The position numbers and the translations under genes are program-made. This document shows positions 17,201-26,571 of a DNA stretch of 64,000 nucleotides, piece by piece; position 1 is the first letter of the stretch, and each line of letters opens with the position of its first letter. The notes below the pieces were generated by a model that was not told the origin of the DNA, ran no database searches, and saw nothing but the letters and a program-made list of their open reading frames with translations. This DNA comes from Nocardia sp. SYP-A9097 (GTDB lineage Bacteria > Actinomycetota > Actinomycetes > Mycobacteriales > Mycobacteriaceae), in assembly GCF_009649815.1 (NCBI RefSeq), contig NZ_WJIC01000034.1, positions 1-64,000 of the forward strand. The letters are read 5' to 3'.

Positions 17201-17313
17201 CACCACCAGTGCATTATCCACCGCGACCAGGCCGAACACCGTGTGAGTCACGTGTCAGGGCGGTGTAAGCCCGATGTAAGCGCGCTGTCAGCGAGGTTGG
17301 CGACAGTAGTCCC

Positions 17314-17820
17314 GTGAACAGCACAGCACTCGCCGCTCCCGGCCAGCGGAACCCATACGGGGACACCACCCTCCTCCCCGGCCTCGACCTGAGCGTCGGC
17401 GCGGAGTGGCTGAGCGTCGTGCGCCGCTATCTGCGTGGTGATCACACTTTCGCCCAACTGATCCGTTTCGCCCTGGTCGGCGGCGCCAGCAATATCGTCT
17501 ACATACTGCTGTTCATGGCCATGACCGAATTCGGCCCCCTGATAGCCAATATCGCCGGCTCGATCGTAAGCACGATCATCGCCAACGAACTCCACCGCCA
17601 ACTAACCTTCCGCGCCACCGCCCGAGTCGGCTGGTTCAACGCCCAATGGGAAGCCGGCGGCCTGGCCCTGATCGGTCTCCTGGTCAGCACAGCAGCCCTG
17701 GCCGCCCTCAACCTCTGGGCACCGGGCCTCAGCACAATCGCCCAGTCAGCCGCGGTAATCGCCATCATGGCCGCAATCGGCGCCCTCCGCTTCCTAGCCC
17801 TCCGCGGCTTCGTCTTCTGA
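17314..17820 (+). CDS. GtrA-family membrane protein
   Basis: The product is 168 residues from a GTG start. After a 45-residue cytoplasmic region the GtrA domain begins with FAQLIRFALVGGASNIVYILLFMAM, followed by ANIAGSIVSTIIANELHRQLTF and two more hydrophobic helices, four in all. GtrA proteins are thought to flip lipid-linked sugars (arabinan or galactan precursors in mycolata). It starts about 115 bp from the divergent P-loop kinase. The next 190 bp (17821-18010) hold nothing recognisable. Confidence 0.82.
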   Translation: MNSTALAAPGQRNPYGDTTLLPGLDLSVGAEWLSVVRRYLRGDHTFAQLIRFALVGGASNIVYILLFMAMTEFGPLIANIAGSIVSTIIANELHRQLTFRATARVGWFNAQWEAGGLALIGLLVSTAALAALNLWAPGLSTIAQSAAVIAIMAAIGALRFLALRGFVF

Positions 17821-18010
17821 AACGAGACCGCCTCGACCTCCGAAATCTGATGAAACTGGTTGCGGTAGTGCGACATACGCTGATGGACGGATGATCACCA
17901 TGAATCCTGCGTGGTAACGGGGACCGTCGACCGGTCATACCGGGTACCTGGTCCGTGACCACCGGCAACCTCAGACTCGATGAGATGAAACCGCACTCCC
18001 GGGGTAGGGG

Positions 18011-18940
18011 TTAGTGGGAGCGGAGGGCGGCGGCGAACCAGGTGAAGATGGGGGTGAGGTTGGGGAAGGGGGGCCAGGCGTTGATGGTGGATAGGAGGCG
18101 CCAATATTCTTCTACGCGGGGGTCGTTGGCGATTGTCAGGCGTTCGAGGATCCAGTGGCGGAGGGCCGGGTCGTCGGGTTTGGCGAAGGTTTCGGCGTAG
18201 CGGGCGGTGAGGGTGTTGAGAATTGTTGCGGCCGTGGGGGAATCGGGGGTGATTCCGGCCTCGAGGGCGGCGGTGATTTCGGTGGTTACCGCTTCGGTGA
18301 GGTCGTGGTGTAGGCCGGTGGTTTCGCCGGCGGCGCGTTCCTTGGCTTGGTAGGCGACCATGCGGCGGACTGCTGCACGGAAGTCGGGGTTTTGGGTCAG
18401 GTCGGCCAGGTCTATCCAGGCTTCCAATTGTTGGGGGGTGGGGTCTTCGGGGAGGTGGGGCATGGAGGCTCGGACCAGGTCGGCCATTTCGGGGTTGCCG
18501 TTGGCGGAGCCGAAGGTGTCGTCTATGAAATCGTGGATGAGGCGGTGGCGTTCTGCTTCGGAGAGCTGGATGAGTTTGTGCATGAGGGTCATCTCCTGGG
18601 GGTTGGATTCGCGTTTGGCTACCGCGCGTAGGACCGCGCGGCGGAGGCGGAGCAGGGTGATCTGTAGGTCGATGGCTTCGGCGTGGGTGGCGGCCACCTC
18701 GGCGACGGTGGTTTCGCCGGCCAGGACGCGGCGGATGGTGGCCAGGTCTACGCCCAGATCGCGGAGGGTGCGGACGAGTTCGAGGCGGGCTATGGCCTCG
18801 GCGTTGTAGAGGCGGTAGCCGGCGGGGGTGAATTCGGTGGGCGGGACGATGCCGCGGTCGGCGTAGAAGCGAATGGTCTTGACCGTCAGACCGGTTCGTT
18901 CGGCCAGAGCCCCGATGGGGTAGAGCGCTTCGTCGTCCAT
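18011..18940 (-). CDS. MerR-family transcriptional regulator with long effector domain
   Basis: This 309-residue protein has a canonical MerR winged helix at the N-terminus: YPIGALAERTGLTVKTIRFYADRGIVPP, then GYRLYNAEAIARLELVRTLRDLGVDLATIRRVL. About 220 helical residues follow the dimerisation coiled coil. That is much longer than metal sensors and suits binding of an organic ligand, as in TipA/BmrR-like proteins. It is divergent from an SDR gene with only 43 bp between starts, and an inverted repeat fills this gap. It probably controls itself and the SDR. Confidence 0.85.
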   Translation of the reverse strand: MDDEALYPIGALAERTGLTVKTIRFYADRGIVPPTEFTPAGYRLYNAEAIARLELVRTLRDLGVDLATIRRVLAGETTVAEVAATHAEAIDLQITLLRLRRAVLRAVAKRESNPQEMTLMHKLIQLSEAERHRLIHDFIDDTFGSANGNPEMADLVRASMPHLPEDPTPQQLEAWIDLADLTQNPDFRAAVRRMVAYQAKERAAGETTGLHHDLTEAVTTEITAALEAGITPDSPTAATILNTLTARYAETFAKPDDPALRHWILERLTIANDPRVEEYWRLLSTINAWPPFPNLTPIFTWFAAALRSH

Positions 18941-18955
18941 GAGCAATAGCTTGGC

Positions 18956-18974
18956 GTCTCCCCCTGGTGGAGAC
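18956..18974. promoter_or_regulatory. Inverted repeat in the MerR/SDR divergent promoter
   Basis: GTCTCC-N7-GGAGAC, a perfect 6-bp-arm palindrome of 19 bp, lies between the two start codons. TTGG upstream and CAAG downstream extend the symmetry imperfectly. The right arm doubles as a ribosome site for the SDR. Confidence 0.5.
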
Positions 18975-18983
18975 TCAAGTACC

Positions 18984-19763
18984 GTGACTACACAGGATTA
19001 CCTCTCCGGACTGTTCTCGCTGCGGGGGCGGGTCGCGCTCGTGACCGGCGGGAGCTCGGGCATCGGGCGGGCCATCGCGGGTGCGCTCGCACAGGCCGGG
19101 GCCAGAGTCGTGATTGTGGCGCGCGGTAAGGACAAGCTGGCGGAAACCGCCGCCGAATTCACGGCGCAGGGCTGCGAAATGGGCTGGGTGAGTGCGGATC
19201 TCACGACGCGCGCGGGTGTGCGGGCGGGCGCCGAGGACGCTGTGCGGATCTTCGGCGAGCCGGATATTCTGGTGAATTGCGCGGGGATCAATCTGCGGCC
19301 ACCCTTCGCCGAACTCGGCGAGCAGGTGTGGGATCAGACCATGGCGGTGAATCTGGACGCGCCATTCCTGCTCGGGCAGCGCTTCGGGCCGGGTATGGCG
19401 GAGCGCGGGTTCGGGCGGATCATTCACATCACCTCGCAGCAGGCGCACAGAGCATTCGTGAACAGTGGCGCCTACGGGGTGTCCAAGGGCGCGCTGGAGT
19501 CGCTGGCCCGGTCACAGGCCGAGACCTGGTCGCCCTACGGCGTCACCTGCAATACCCTCGTCCCGGGCTTCGTGCTGACGCCGTTGAACCAACGGCTGCA
19601 GGAGGATTCGGAGCGGGTCGCGGCGCTGGCCGCGCGCACCATGGTCGGCCGCAATGGCCTCGCCGACGATTTCGCCGGTGCCGCGGTATTTCTCGCGAGC
19701 CAAGCCTCCGCGTATGTCACCGGTCAGGCGATCCATGTCGACGGCGGATTCTCGGTGCACTAA
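18984..19763 (+). CDS. Short-chain dehydrogenase/reductase under MerR divergon control
   Basis: This is a 259-residue classical SDR. TGGSSGIG is at 21-28, NCAGIN follows, and the active-site Tyr164/Lys168 are in YGVSKGA. The catalytic Ser position falls in ITSQQAHRA. The C-terminal YVTGQAIHVDGG places it near gluconate 5-dehydrogenase/FabG relatives. The GTG at 18984 is preferred over an earlier start at 18939 because the latter would overlap the regulator and the palindrome. Expression probably responds to the MerR ligand. Confidence 0.83.
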   Translation: MTTQDYLSGLFSLRGRVALVTGGSSGIGRAIAGALAQAGARVVIVARGKDKLAETAAEFTAQGCEMGWVSADLTTRAGVRAGAEDAVRIFGEPDILVNCAGINLRPPFAELGEQVWDQTMAVNLDAPFLLGQRFGPGMAERGFGRIIHITSQQAHRAFVNSGAYGVSKGALESLARSQAETWSPYGVTCNTLVPGFVLTPLNQRLQEDSERVAALAARTMVGRNGLADDFAGAAVFLASQASAYVTGQAIHVDGGFSVH

Positions 19764-20395
19764 TCCGGTGCTCCGAGCGCGGTGCAGAGAAACTCGGTGA
19801 GCTGCAGGCGAACTCGCTCCTGCGTGAGGCCGTCCGCGCCCGCGCGCAGGGCCGAGAACAGCGCGGAGACGAGCACCGAGAGCAGCACCTCGCCCGCGAT
19901 ATCGGCATCGAGGCCGGCGTCCAGGAACCCGCATTTCATTCCCTGACTCACCTGCTCCACCGCTTGCGCACCGAAGCGGCGGGCATTGCGCAGACAGCGA
20001 TCGATGACCCGGTCGTCGATCGAAGACGCCTCCAGCAGCAGGAAATTCACCAGACCGGGCTCGGTGGCCACCAGGTCGTAGCAGCGATCGATAACCCGCG
20101 CGTACCGAGCGCGAAATGCCCCCATGGAGTCGGGCACGACCTCGGCCTCTGGTCCGAGCAGGCGCTCACGAATCTGGTCGAAGCAGTGGTCGATGACGGC
20201 GTCGAGAATATCGCGCTTATTGTCGAAGTAGTTGTAGAAGGTCCCGTGCGAGACGCCCGCCGCGCTGGCGATATCGTCCACGCCGATGCTCCGAAACCCC
20301 TGCTTCATCACGAGACCATAAGCGGCATAGATCAATTCGGCACGCCGCTGCTCCGCACGATCGGCCCGCCGGGCATCGCGGCCGAGCTCACTCAC
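19760..20395 (-). CDS. TetR-family regulator (downstream member of a tandem pair)
   Basis: This 211-residue protein has a TetR helix-turn-helix: AYGLVMKQGFRSIGVDDIASAAGVSHGTFYNYFDNKRDIL, followed by an all-helical ligand and dimer domain. The GTG start at 20395 overlaps the stop of the upstream tetR as GTGA, so the two are co-translated. It ends 3 bp into the convergent SDR stop region. Position at the end of the mce transcription unit suggests control of lipid import, but this is inference. Confidence 0.85.
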   Translation of the reverse strand: MSELGRDARRADRAEQRRAELIYAAYGLVMKQGFRSIGVDDIASAAGVSHGTFYNYFDNKRDILDAVIDHCFDQIRERLLGPEAEVVPDSMGAFRARYARVIDRCYDLVATEPGLVNFLLLEASSIDDRVIDRCLRNARRFGAQAVEQVSQGMKCGFLDAGLDADIAGEVLLSVLVSALFSALRAGADGLTQERVRLQLTEFLCTALGAPD

Positions 20396-20994
20396 GACAC
20401 CGCCTCTCGTATACGCAACGCCTTCTCCAATAACCGCAGCACCCCCTCGGTACTGCGCTCGCGGGCGCGCGGATCGGGCGTGCCGTGCAGTTCCCGCATG
20501 AGCCACGGACCGACGAGGGTCAGGATAGCGTGTCCGAGCACCTCCGGATCGAGATCGGCGCGCAACCAGCCCGCGTATACCCCGCGCGAGATCTCACCCG
20601 CCACCAGTGACGCGGTCACCGCCTCCAGACCCAGAAGCCGTTGTGCCAGTTCGGGATCGATGGCCCCGGCCTCAACGAGTAGCAGCCGCAACACCTGCGG
20701 CTCCCGCTCCAGCAGGTCGTATATCCGCGATACCGCCGCCCGCACCGCATCCATCAGCTCGTCGAGACTCCGTGCGGTACCGAAGAGTTCGGGGATCCGC
20801 ACGGACTCGATCACCTTGTCGATCCCGAAATCGACGACGTGGTCGAGGATTTCGCGCTTGCTACCGAAATACCGGTAGATCGTGCCCTGTCCCACCCCCG
20901 CGCGCGCGGCCACTGCGGAGATGGCGGTGGCCGCATAACCGTGCGCGGTGAACACCTCGTAGGCGGCTTCGATAATCTGCCGACGCCGTCGCAC
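20392..20994 (-). CDS. TetR/AcrR-family regulator (upstream member of a tandem pair)
   Basis: The product is 200 residues from a GTG start. The HTH is at the very N-terminus: IIEAAYEVFTAHGYAATAISAVAARAGVGQGTIYRYFGSKREIL. The ligand domain follows. It starts 38 bp after the Mce-associated gene on the same strand. The two TetR proteins differ clearly and may form heterodimers or sense different ligands. A 16-bp TetR-like operator is found upstream of the mce operon at 29365-29380. Confidence 0.85.
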   Translation of the reverse strand: MRRRRQIIEAAYEVFTAHGYAATAISAVAARAGVGQGTIYRYFGSKREILDHVVDFGIDKVIESVRIPELFGTARSLDELMDAVRAAVSRIYDLLEREPQVLRLLLVEAGAIDPELAQRLLGLEAVTASLVAGEISRGVYAGWLRADLDPEVLGHAILTLVGPWLMRELHGTPDPRARERSTEGVLRLLEKALRIREAVS

Positions 20995-21032
20995 GGAAAG
21001 GCCGGGCTGCGGCGGCCGGCCTGTGCGCGGGG

Positions 21033-21653
21033 CTATTTCGTGGCCCCGGCCTTGGCGACACCGTCGGTGGTGACGCCATCCTTGGGGCCGTAGTCGACCA
21101 CCAGCCAGTCACCGCCGCTCTTGGCGACCGTGACGACCAGCAGATTCGGCTTGGCGGCGGGCTCGGTCTGCTGAATATTCTGGGTGCGCTGAATGGCGTA
21201 GACGGTGACCGCGTACTGGTCATTGCCCTTGGCCTGCACCGAGGTGCCGACCACCTCGCCGGTGGCGACGACCTGCGCCCCGGTCATGATCTTGGTGAGG
21301 GCATCGTGCGCCTGGGTGTACTTGTTGCGCAACGCCTCCGAGGTATCGCGCTGCACACCGTCGAAGAAGCCGGGCAAGTTCTTGTAGTCGTAGGTCAGCG
21401 AGCGCATGGCGTAATCGCCGGCCACCTCGGCAGCCCGGTCGCGGTCGGAATCGCTGGTGCGCAAGGCATTCAGATTGCCGGAGGCACTGTGCCAGCCGAT
21501 TCCGAGCAGTACGGCCAGTACCGCGACGACGGCCACCGCGATCACCTGGAGCCGGTCGCGAATCTCGCTGAACCGCACCGGCTTCACGAGCTCGGGCATC
21601 GACTTCTGCAGCACCACGGTGGATTCGGTGTTCTGCTTCTCGATCTCACTCAC
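21033..21653 (-). CDS. Mce-associated membrane protein
   Basis: This 206-residue protein has one membrane helix (about 32-50) after a cytoplasmic segment. The external domain has GNLNALRTSDSDRDRAAEVAGDYAMRSLTYDYKNLPGFFDGV and ends near DWLVVDYGPKDGV, typical of Mam/Mas proteins encoded downstream of mceF. Such proteins are thought to stabilise the Mce transporter complex. It is separated from mceF by 14 bp. Confidence 0.87.
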   Translation of the reverse strand: MSEIEKQNTESTVVLQKSMPELVKPVRFSEIRDRLQVIAVAVVAVLAVLLGIGWHSASGNLNALRTSDSDRDRAAEVAGDYAMRSLTYDYKNLPGFFDGVQRDTSEALRNKYTQAHDALTKIMTGAQVVATGEVVGTSVQAKGNDQYAVTVYAIQRTQNIQQTEPAAKPNLLVVTVAKSGGDWLVVDYGPKDGVTTDGVAKAGATK

Positions 21654-21667
21654 GATTCGCCTTCTCT

Positions 21668-22618
21668 CTATCGAGGAAACTCAACGCCGACATGGGCTTT
21701 GCCATCGCCGGGAAATACGGTCGCCAGCAGATCGACTATCGATCCGGCATCGACCCGCAACGGCTTGATCGCACTCGTCGAGGGTCGCAGCGCGGTGGCA
21801 ATGAACCCGAGATCCGGCCCGATCAGGGACAGGTACTGATCGATCTTGGTGACTAGCGGCCCCAGCGGATCGTCGAAGATGTTCTCCCCGACATAGGAGA
21901 AGTTCTGGAACGCGGCGATAATGTGCAGCAGCTCCGGCAATGCCGAGTCCAGGTCACCGGCGGCGGCACTGAGCGAGGGGGCCCGGCCGTCGAACCGGTC
22001 ACCCAGGGTCTGCACATTCGAGTACAACCGGGCAATCGCATCGCGCTTGTCCCGCAGCAGATTCGCCGTACTGGTCAACGCCTTGGTGAGGTTGGCGATA
22101 TCCGCGTCGCGCCCCTCGAATCCGGCCGCCACGGTGGTGGCCAGATGCTCCAGTCTCGCCGGATCCAGTTGTGCGGTAAGCGCATCCATTTTGGCGAGCG
22201 CGTCACCGACGGTGCTGGCGATCCGCACCTGCCGCTGCGGCACAATGCTGCCGTCGTGCAGGAACGGCCCGGCGGTGCCGGTGGGCCGGAAGTCGATGAA
22301 CTGCTCCCCCGCCGCCGACAGGTTGGCGATCCGCACCGCACTGTCCTCCGGAATCCGGTACTTGGCATCGTATTCCAGCGTTACCGCCAGCCCGCGTACC
22401 GTCGCGCCGATATCGCGCACCCGTCCGATCGGCAGCCCCCGCAGGGTCACTTCGGAGGTCTTCATGAGCCCGCCGGAGAAGTCCAGCAGCACTGTGACGG
22501 TGTTGTTTTGGCGGCGCGGATCCAGATTGAGCACACCGACCGCCATATAGCTGCCGCAGACCAGCGTCAACACCATGAGCAGGACCAGCGAAACCGGTCC
22601 GGAGAACGAGAGTTTCAT
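21668..22618 (-). CDS. mceF: Mce family protein F (MlaD-domain lipid importer subunit)
   Basis: This 316-residue subunit has an N-terminal membrane anchor, an MCE/MlaD domain (VTVLLDFSGGLMKTSEVTLRGLPIGRVRDI) and an extended helical region for the periplasmic lipid tunnel. The ATG overlaps the mceE stop as ATGA. It is the last of six Mce subunits; with YrbEA/YrbEB permeases they import lipids or steroids across the mycolata envelope. The substrate class cannot be told from the sequence. Confidence 0.9.
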   Translation of the reverse strand: MKLSFSGPVSLVLLMVLTLVCGSYMAVGVLNLDPRRQNNTVTVLLDFSGGLMKTSEVTLRGLPIGRVRDIGATVRGLAVTLEYDAKYRIPEDSAVRIANLSAAGEQFIDFRPTGTAGPFLHDGSIVPQRQVRIASTVGDALAKMDALTAQLDPARLEHLATTVAAGFEGRDADIANLTKALTSTANLLRDKRDAIARLYSNVQTLGDRFDGRAPSLSAAAGDLDSALPELLHIIAAFQNFSYVGENIFDDPLGPLVTKIDQYLSLIGPDLGFIATALRPSTSAIKPLRVDAGSIVDLLATVFPGDGKAHVGVEFPR

Positions 22619-23622
22619 GGCACCAGCCCCATCGATCGCAGGGTTGTGAGCAATTGATCGGCCTGCACATCCGCCGAGACCCGATCCACCCGCACGTCCG
22701 GAGACTCCAGGAAGGGAATCAGCTTGTCCCGCAGCAGATTACGGAAGGCCTCCAGATTCGTGGCCAGGGTGATGTCGGAGTAGCCGATGGTCACCGCGGT
22801 CGGGGCGAGAATCGAGACGATCGATCGGAAGTCGCCGATATGCGGTAGGACCAGTTCGCCCAGATGCTGCGCCATCGTGCCGCCGCTGATAATCAGTTCG
22901 ACCACATTGAACAGCACCGCCGACAGCCCGGCCGCACGTTCCGGCCCGAAGGTCAGAATGCGATCCACCGCATCGCGCCCGGTCTCCAGCTTCCCCGTAA
23001 TCTGTTGCGCCGAAACAAGAATGCGATCGATATCGGCGCTGTGCGAAGCCATATCGCGCAGCGCCGCACGCCCGGCGGTATTGATCCGATCCAGCTCGGC
23101 CGGATCGCTCGGGAAGGCCGCGTTCACATCGGCGACCAGCTGCTGCAGATCACCCCACCGGCCGCCGGTGATGATATTGGACAGCGCCCGCAGAATATCC
23201 TCCACATTGGTGGCGGGCACGGTCTGCGAGACCGGTATGACATCACCATCACGCAGGAAGTCGGCCGGGGCGTTCGCCGGGGCTTCCAGGGCGATATGGA
23301 TATCGCCGAGAATGGTGCTCTGCCGCAATTCCGCGGTGGTGGTCTTCGGCAGTTTGGCATCGGTACGCAGTTCGACCGTGGCGACCGCGGTGGTGCCGAT
23401 CAGATCGATGTGATCGAGCATGCCGATCTCGACACCGTCGGCAATCACCTTGGCCCGGTCCGGCAGATTCAACACCGAGCCGAATTCGATTCGCACGGAG
23501 TAGGTTTCACCGCTGGGATAGGTACCCGGAATAGGGATATCGGTGGCCCGCACCCCGCAGCCGGTGAGCAGCAGGGCGACCGCGATCAACACCGGAATCA
23601 CCCGCGGAGCTATATGCCTCAT
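22615..23622 (-). CDS. mceE: Mce family lipoprotein E
   Basis: The product is 335 residues. The signal peptide ends in a lipobox LLTGCG with Cys22, the classic lipoprotein mark of MceE/LprK-type subunits. The MCE domain is at about 43-125 (YSVRIEFGSVLNLPDRAKVIADGVEIGMLDHI). The helical tail has regular polar heptads. It is coupled to mceD and mceF by 4-bp overlaps. Confidence 0.9.
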   Translation of the reverse strand: MRHIAPRVIPVLIAVALLLTGCGVRATDIPIPGTYPSGETYSVRIEFGSVLNLPDRAKVIADGVEIGMLDHIDLIGTTAVATVELRTDAKLPKTTTAELRQSTILGDIHIALEAPANAPADFLRDGDVIPVSQTVPATNVEDILRALSNIITGGRWGDLQQLVADVNAAFPSDPAELDRINTAGRAALRDMASHSADIDRILVSAQQITGKLETGRDAVDRILTFGPERAAGLSAVLFNVVELIISGGTMAQHLGELVLPHIGDFRSIVSILAPTAVTIGYSDITLATNLEAFRNLLRDKLIPFLESPDVRVDRVSADVQADQLLTTLRSMGLVP

Positions 23623-24554
23623 CGGCCACCTGCCTGCGGTAGTTGCGCCGCCAGCGACGGCAACTGAGCGAGCAGGCTGGCGATATCGCCCTCATGCTGC
23701 TGCACGAAGTCATGCGCCTGCGGCAGATACAGATCCAGGAAGCTGTACGCCTGCTGATCGTATTTCCCGACATTGCGCGCCAGCACCGGCAGGAACTCCG
23801 CCGCGATATCGACCGCACCCGCGAATTCGGTCGAGAACTCACCGATGAGTTGCAGTCCGGCGCGCAGATTGTCCAGCACCTGTTGCAAATCCGGCCAATT
23901 GGTCACGAACATGGTGGTGAGCTGATCAAGATTGTCGACCAGCCGCCGGAACACCACATCGCGCTGCGACGGATCACCGACCACGGCGGAGAGCCGCTGT
24001 AGCAATTGATTCCACTGCGGTCCGGTCCCACTGATGGCATTGTCGGCGGCGGTGAGCGTGTCGTTGAGCAGGGTGTCATTCGCTTGCCCGCCGCCGGTCA
24101 GATCACCGGCGAGCCTGCCCATGGCATCGAGCGCCTCACTGATCCCGATGGGAGTCTTGGTGTGGTCCAGCGCAATACATTTCGAAGTGTCGAAACGCGG
24201 TCCAGCGGTGTAGGGCTTGGTCAACTCCACATGCCGGTCGGTCACAATGGAACTCGACATGGTGACGGCCTCGATATCGGCGGGCAGTTTCACCTTCTCG
24301 CCCACGCTCATGGTTACCCGCATGCGATCGCCGAGTGATTCGATCTTCGATACCGCGCCGATCTCGACACCGAGCATGGTGACGCTATTGCCCTGGTAAA
24401 GGCCTACGGTATCGGCGAATTCGGCGCAGACGCTCTGTTTCGTATCACGTACCGTCCCGGCCCAGGTCACCCCGGCTGCAACGGTTATGGCGACCACGAC
24501 CGCGGCAGCGGCGGCCAGCACAGATCGGCCCCGGGCTTTGCGCATCCATCCCAT
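23619..24554 (-). CDS. mceD: Mce family protein D
   Basis: This 311-residue subunit has an N-terminal helix after a basic WMRKARGR segment, then an MCE domain (QSVCAEFADTVGLYQGNSVTMLGVEIGAVSKIE) and a helical tail. The start at 24554 is chosen because it forms a TGATG junction with mceC; an ATG 30 bp upstream lies inside mceC. Confidence 0.88.
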   Translation of the reverse strand: MGWMRKARGRSVLAAAAAVVVAITVAAGVTWAGTVRDTKQSVCAEFADTVGLYQGNSVTMLGVEIGAVSKIESLGDRMRVTMSVGEKVKLPADIEAVTMSSSIVTDRHVELTKPYTAGPRFDTSKCIALDHTKTPIGISEALDAMGRLAGDLTGGGQANDTLLNDTLTAADNAISGTGPQWNQLLQRLSAVVGDPSQRDVVFRRLVDNLDQLTTMFVTNWPDLQQVLDNLRAGLQLIGEFSTEFAGAVDIAAEFLPVLARNVGKYDQQAYSFLDLYLPQAHDFVQQHEGDIASLLAQLPSLAAQLPQAGGR

Positions 24555-25567
24555 CAGCACGCCTTGCCCTGGTAGGGAATACACACCTGCACACCGTCGG
24601 CGGGCGCATTCGCCTTCACCTGGGTGCCGAGCAGGCCATTGAGTTTGGCTATCACATCCCGCAATCCGTTCACCACGGTGTCGAGCCGATTCGGGTCGGC
24701 GAAGACCTTGGCGAACAATTGCTCGAACTGGGTTACCGAGGGTTCGATGGAGTCCCCGTACGCCATGATCGGGCGATGCAGGACGACGAGCAGCCGTTTC
24801 ACCAGATTGAAGACGGTGACGATATCGTCCTTGCGATTGCCGAGCTGATCGGCGACGGTGCCGAGCTGGCGGACGAAATCGGCCAGTAGCGTCTTGTCAT
24901 CGGCTATGGCGGCTATGTACTCGTCCGAGACCTGCAGCGCGGTATTGAGCTGCTGGGTGCGATCGGCCAGGATTCCGGTCAGATCATTCGCATTGTTGAT
25001 GACACCGCGCAAAGCGTCGGGCTGCCCGGCCAGAGCCTTGTTCAACTCGCCGACCGTATCGCGCATGGTGCCCGCGTCGACCTTGCTGAAGATCGGCGTG
25101 CCCTTGTCGAGAATATCGCTGAGCTCGAAGGGTGTTCCGGTGCGCTCGGGCGGAATGTGCTTGGCCCCCAACTCCTTATCGCCGGTCGGGGCGAGCGCCA
25201 GGTAGTGCCCGCCGATGGGGGTCAGCATCTTGACCTCCACCGCGGCCCGATCCCCCACCCGCACTTCGGATTTCACGGTGAAGCTGACCTCGACGTGATC
25301 GCCGACCAGGTCCACCGAGCGGATCTTGCCGACATTGATGCCCGCGACCCGCACCTCGTCACCCGAGCGCGCTCCACCGGAGATCTTGAAGTCGGCGATG
25401 TAGGTGTGCTGCCCGAACGGCACCACGTACAGCGTGCCCGCCGCCAGCAGCGTCACCGCGCATACCGTGACACCGGCTATGCCCCAGCGCAATTGCGTCG
25501 GCTGGTCACCGCGCCCGGTGAGGGTGTCGCGGATCAGTTCGCTGAAGTAGCGGATCAGCCCCTTCAT
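24554..25567 (-). CDS. mceC: Mce family protein C
   Basis: This 337-residue subunit has a membrane helix at about 30-50 and an MCE domain (YIADFKISGGARSGDEVRVAGINVGKIRSVD). The helical region and the Cys-containing C-terminus (QVCIPYQGKAC) are typical. ATGA overlap with mceB supports 25567 as start. Confidence 0.88.
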   Translation of the reverse strand: MKGLIRYFSELIRDTLTGRGDQPTQLRWGIAGVTVCAVTLLAAGTLYVVPFGQHTYIADFKISGGARSGDEVRVAGINVGKIRSVDLVGDHVEVSFTVKSEVRVGDRAAVEVKMLTPIGGHYLALAPTGDKELGAKHIPPERTGTPFELSDILDKGTPIFSKVDAGTMRDTVGELNKALAGQPDALRGVINNANDLTGILADRTQQLNTALQVSDEYIAAIADDKTLLADFVRQLGTVADQLGNRKDDIVTVFNLVKRLLVVLHRPIMAYGDSIEPSVTQFEQLFAKVFADPNRLDTVVNGLRDVIAKLNGLLGTQVKANAPADGVQVCIPYQGKAC

Positions 25568-26571
25568 TTGCACACCACCAGGTTCTGCGTGGACAGGATG
25601 ACGTCCGCGACGGCGGGCAGCGCTGCCTCGCCGTTGGAGCAGGTGATCCGCGGTTTCACGCCGTCGCCGGGCACGCTCTCGTTCAGTCCGGTGACCAATT
25701 GCGGTGTGACCGCCAGAATCTGGGTGAGCTGATCGGTCTGCGGGACCAGCCGCCGCAGCAATCCGTCGATCGGGCCGTAGGCCACGTCGTAGGCGTCGCG
25801 GGTCTGCTCGAGCAGCGGAATCAGCGGGGCCAGTGCGTCTTTCGCGGAATCGATAGCGGTCAGCATCGTCTGCGTCCTACTGGTGAACTGGCGCAGAATG
25901 CCGGCCAGTTGCGTCACCAGATCGCCGACCGCCTGGGATTTGCCGCCGATCTCATCGGAGACAAGGCCCAGATTGCGAATGAGCAGCACGATCACGGCCT
26001 CGCTATTGCGGGCGTGCCTGGTGAGCGTATCCAGGTCCGAGAGCACCGGGCCGATACCCGAACCGTCCCCTTGGATTACGCGCAGCAGATTATCGCCGAA
26101 CCTATTGAGCTGTCCGGGATCCAGGGTGTCGAAGAGCGGTTTGAAGCCGTTGAACAGCTTGGAGACATCGAAGCTGGCAATGGTCCGCTGTATCGGAATC
26201 GTCGCTCCCGCCGGTAGTTTCGCGCCGCCGGTGCCCTCGGTGAGCAGCTCGACATACCGCTGCCCGATGAGGTTCTGATAGCGCACCGCGGCCTTGGTGT
26301 TGTCGTAGATCGGCCGGTCGGTGGCGACGGTGAAGTGCACCCGCGCCCGCGCGCCGTCCAGGGCGACCGTCTCCACCTTGCCGACCGCGACACCGGACAT
26401 GCGCACCGAGTCTCCGGCGAAAAGCCCTGACACATCGGTGAATACGGCGTCATAGCCGACCTTGTCACCCGGGATCGGGGTGCGCAGCGCGGTCACGATG
26501 AAGACCGAACAGGCCGAGACGATGAGCAGGAAGATCACGAGTTTGACGGAGGACTTGACGATATCGTTCAC
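25564..26571 (-). CDS. mceB: Mce family protein B
   Basis: This 335-residue subunit has an N-terminal membrane helix (about 9-28), an MCE domain (YDAVFTDVSGLFAGDSVRMSGVAVGKVETV) and a long helical segment. A Cys pair lies near the C-terminus. The start overlaps the mceA stop by 4 bp. Confidence 0.9.
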   Translation of the reverse strand: MNDIVKSSVKLVIFLLIVSACSVFIVTALRTPIPGDKVGYDAVFTDVSGLFAGDSVRMSGVAVGKVETVALDGARARVHFTVATDRPIYDNTKAAVRYQNLIGQRYVELLTEGTGGAKLPAGATIPIQRTIASFDVSKLFNGFKPLFDTLDPGQLNRFGDNLLRVIQGDGSGIGPVLSDLDTLTRHARNSEAVIVLLIRNLGLVSDEIGGKSQAVGDLVTQLAGILRQFTSRTQTMLTAIDSAKDALAPLIPLLEQTRDAYDVAYGPIDGLLRRLVPQTDQLTQILAVTPQLVTGLNESVPGDGVKPRITCSNGEAALPAVADVILSTQNLVVCK

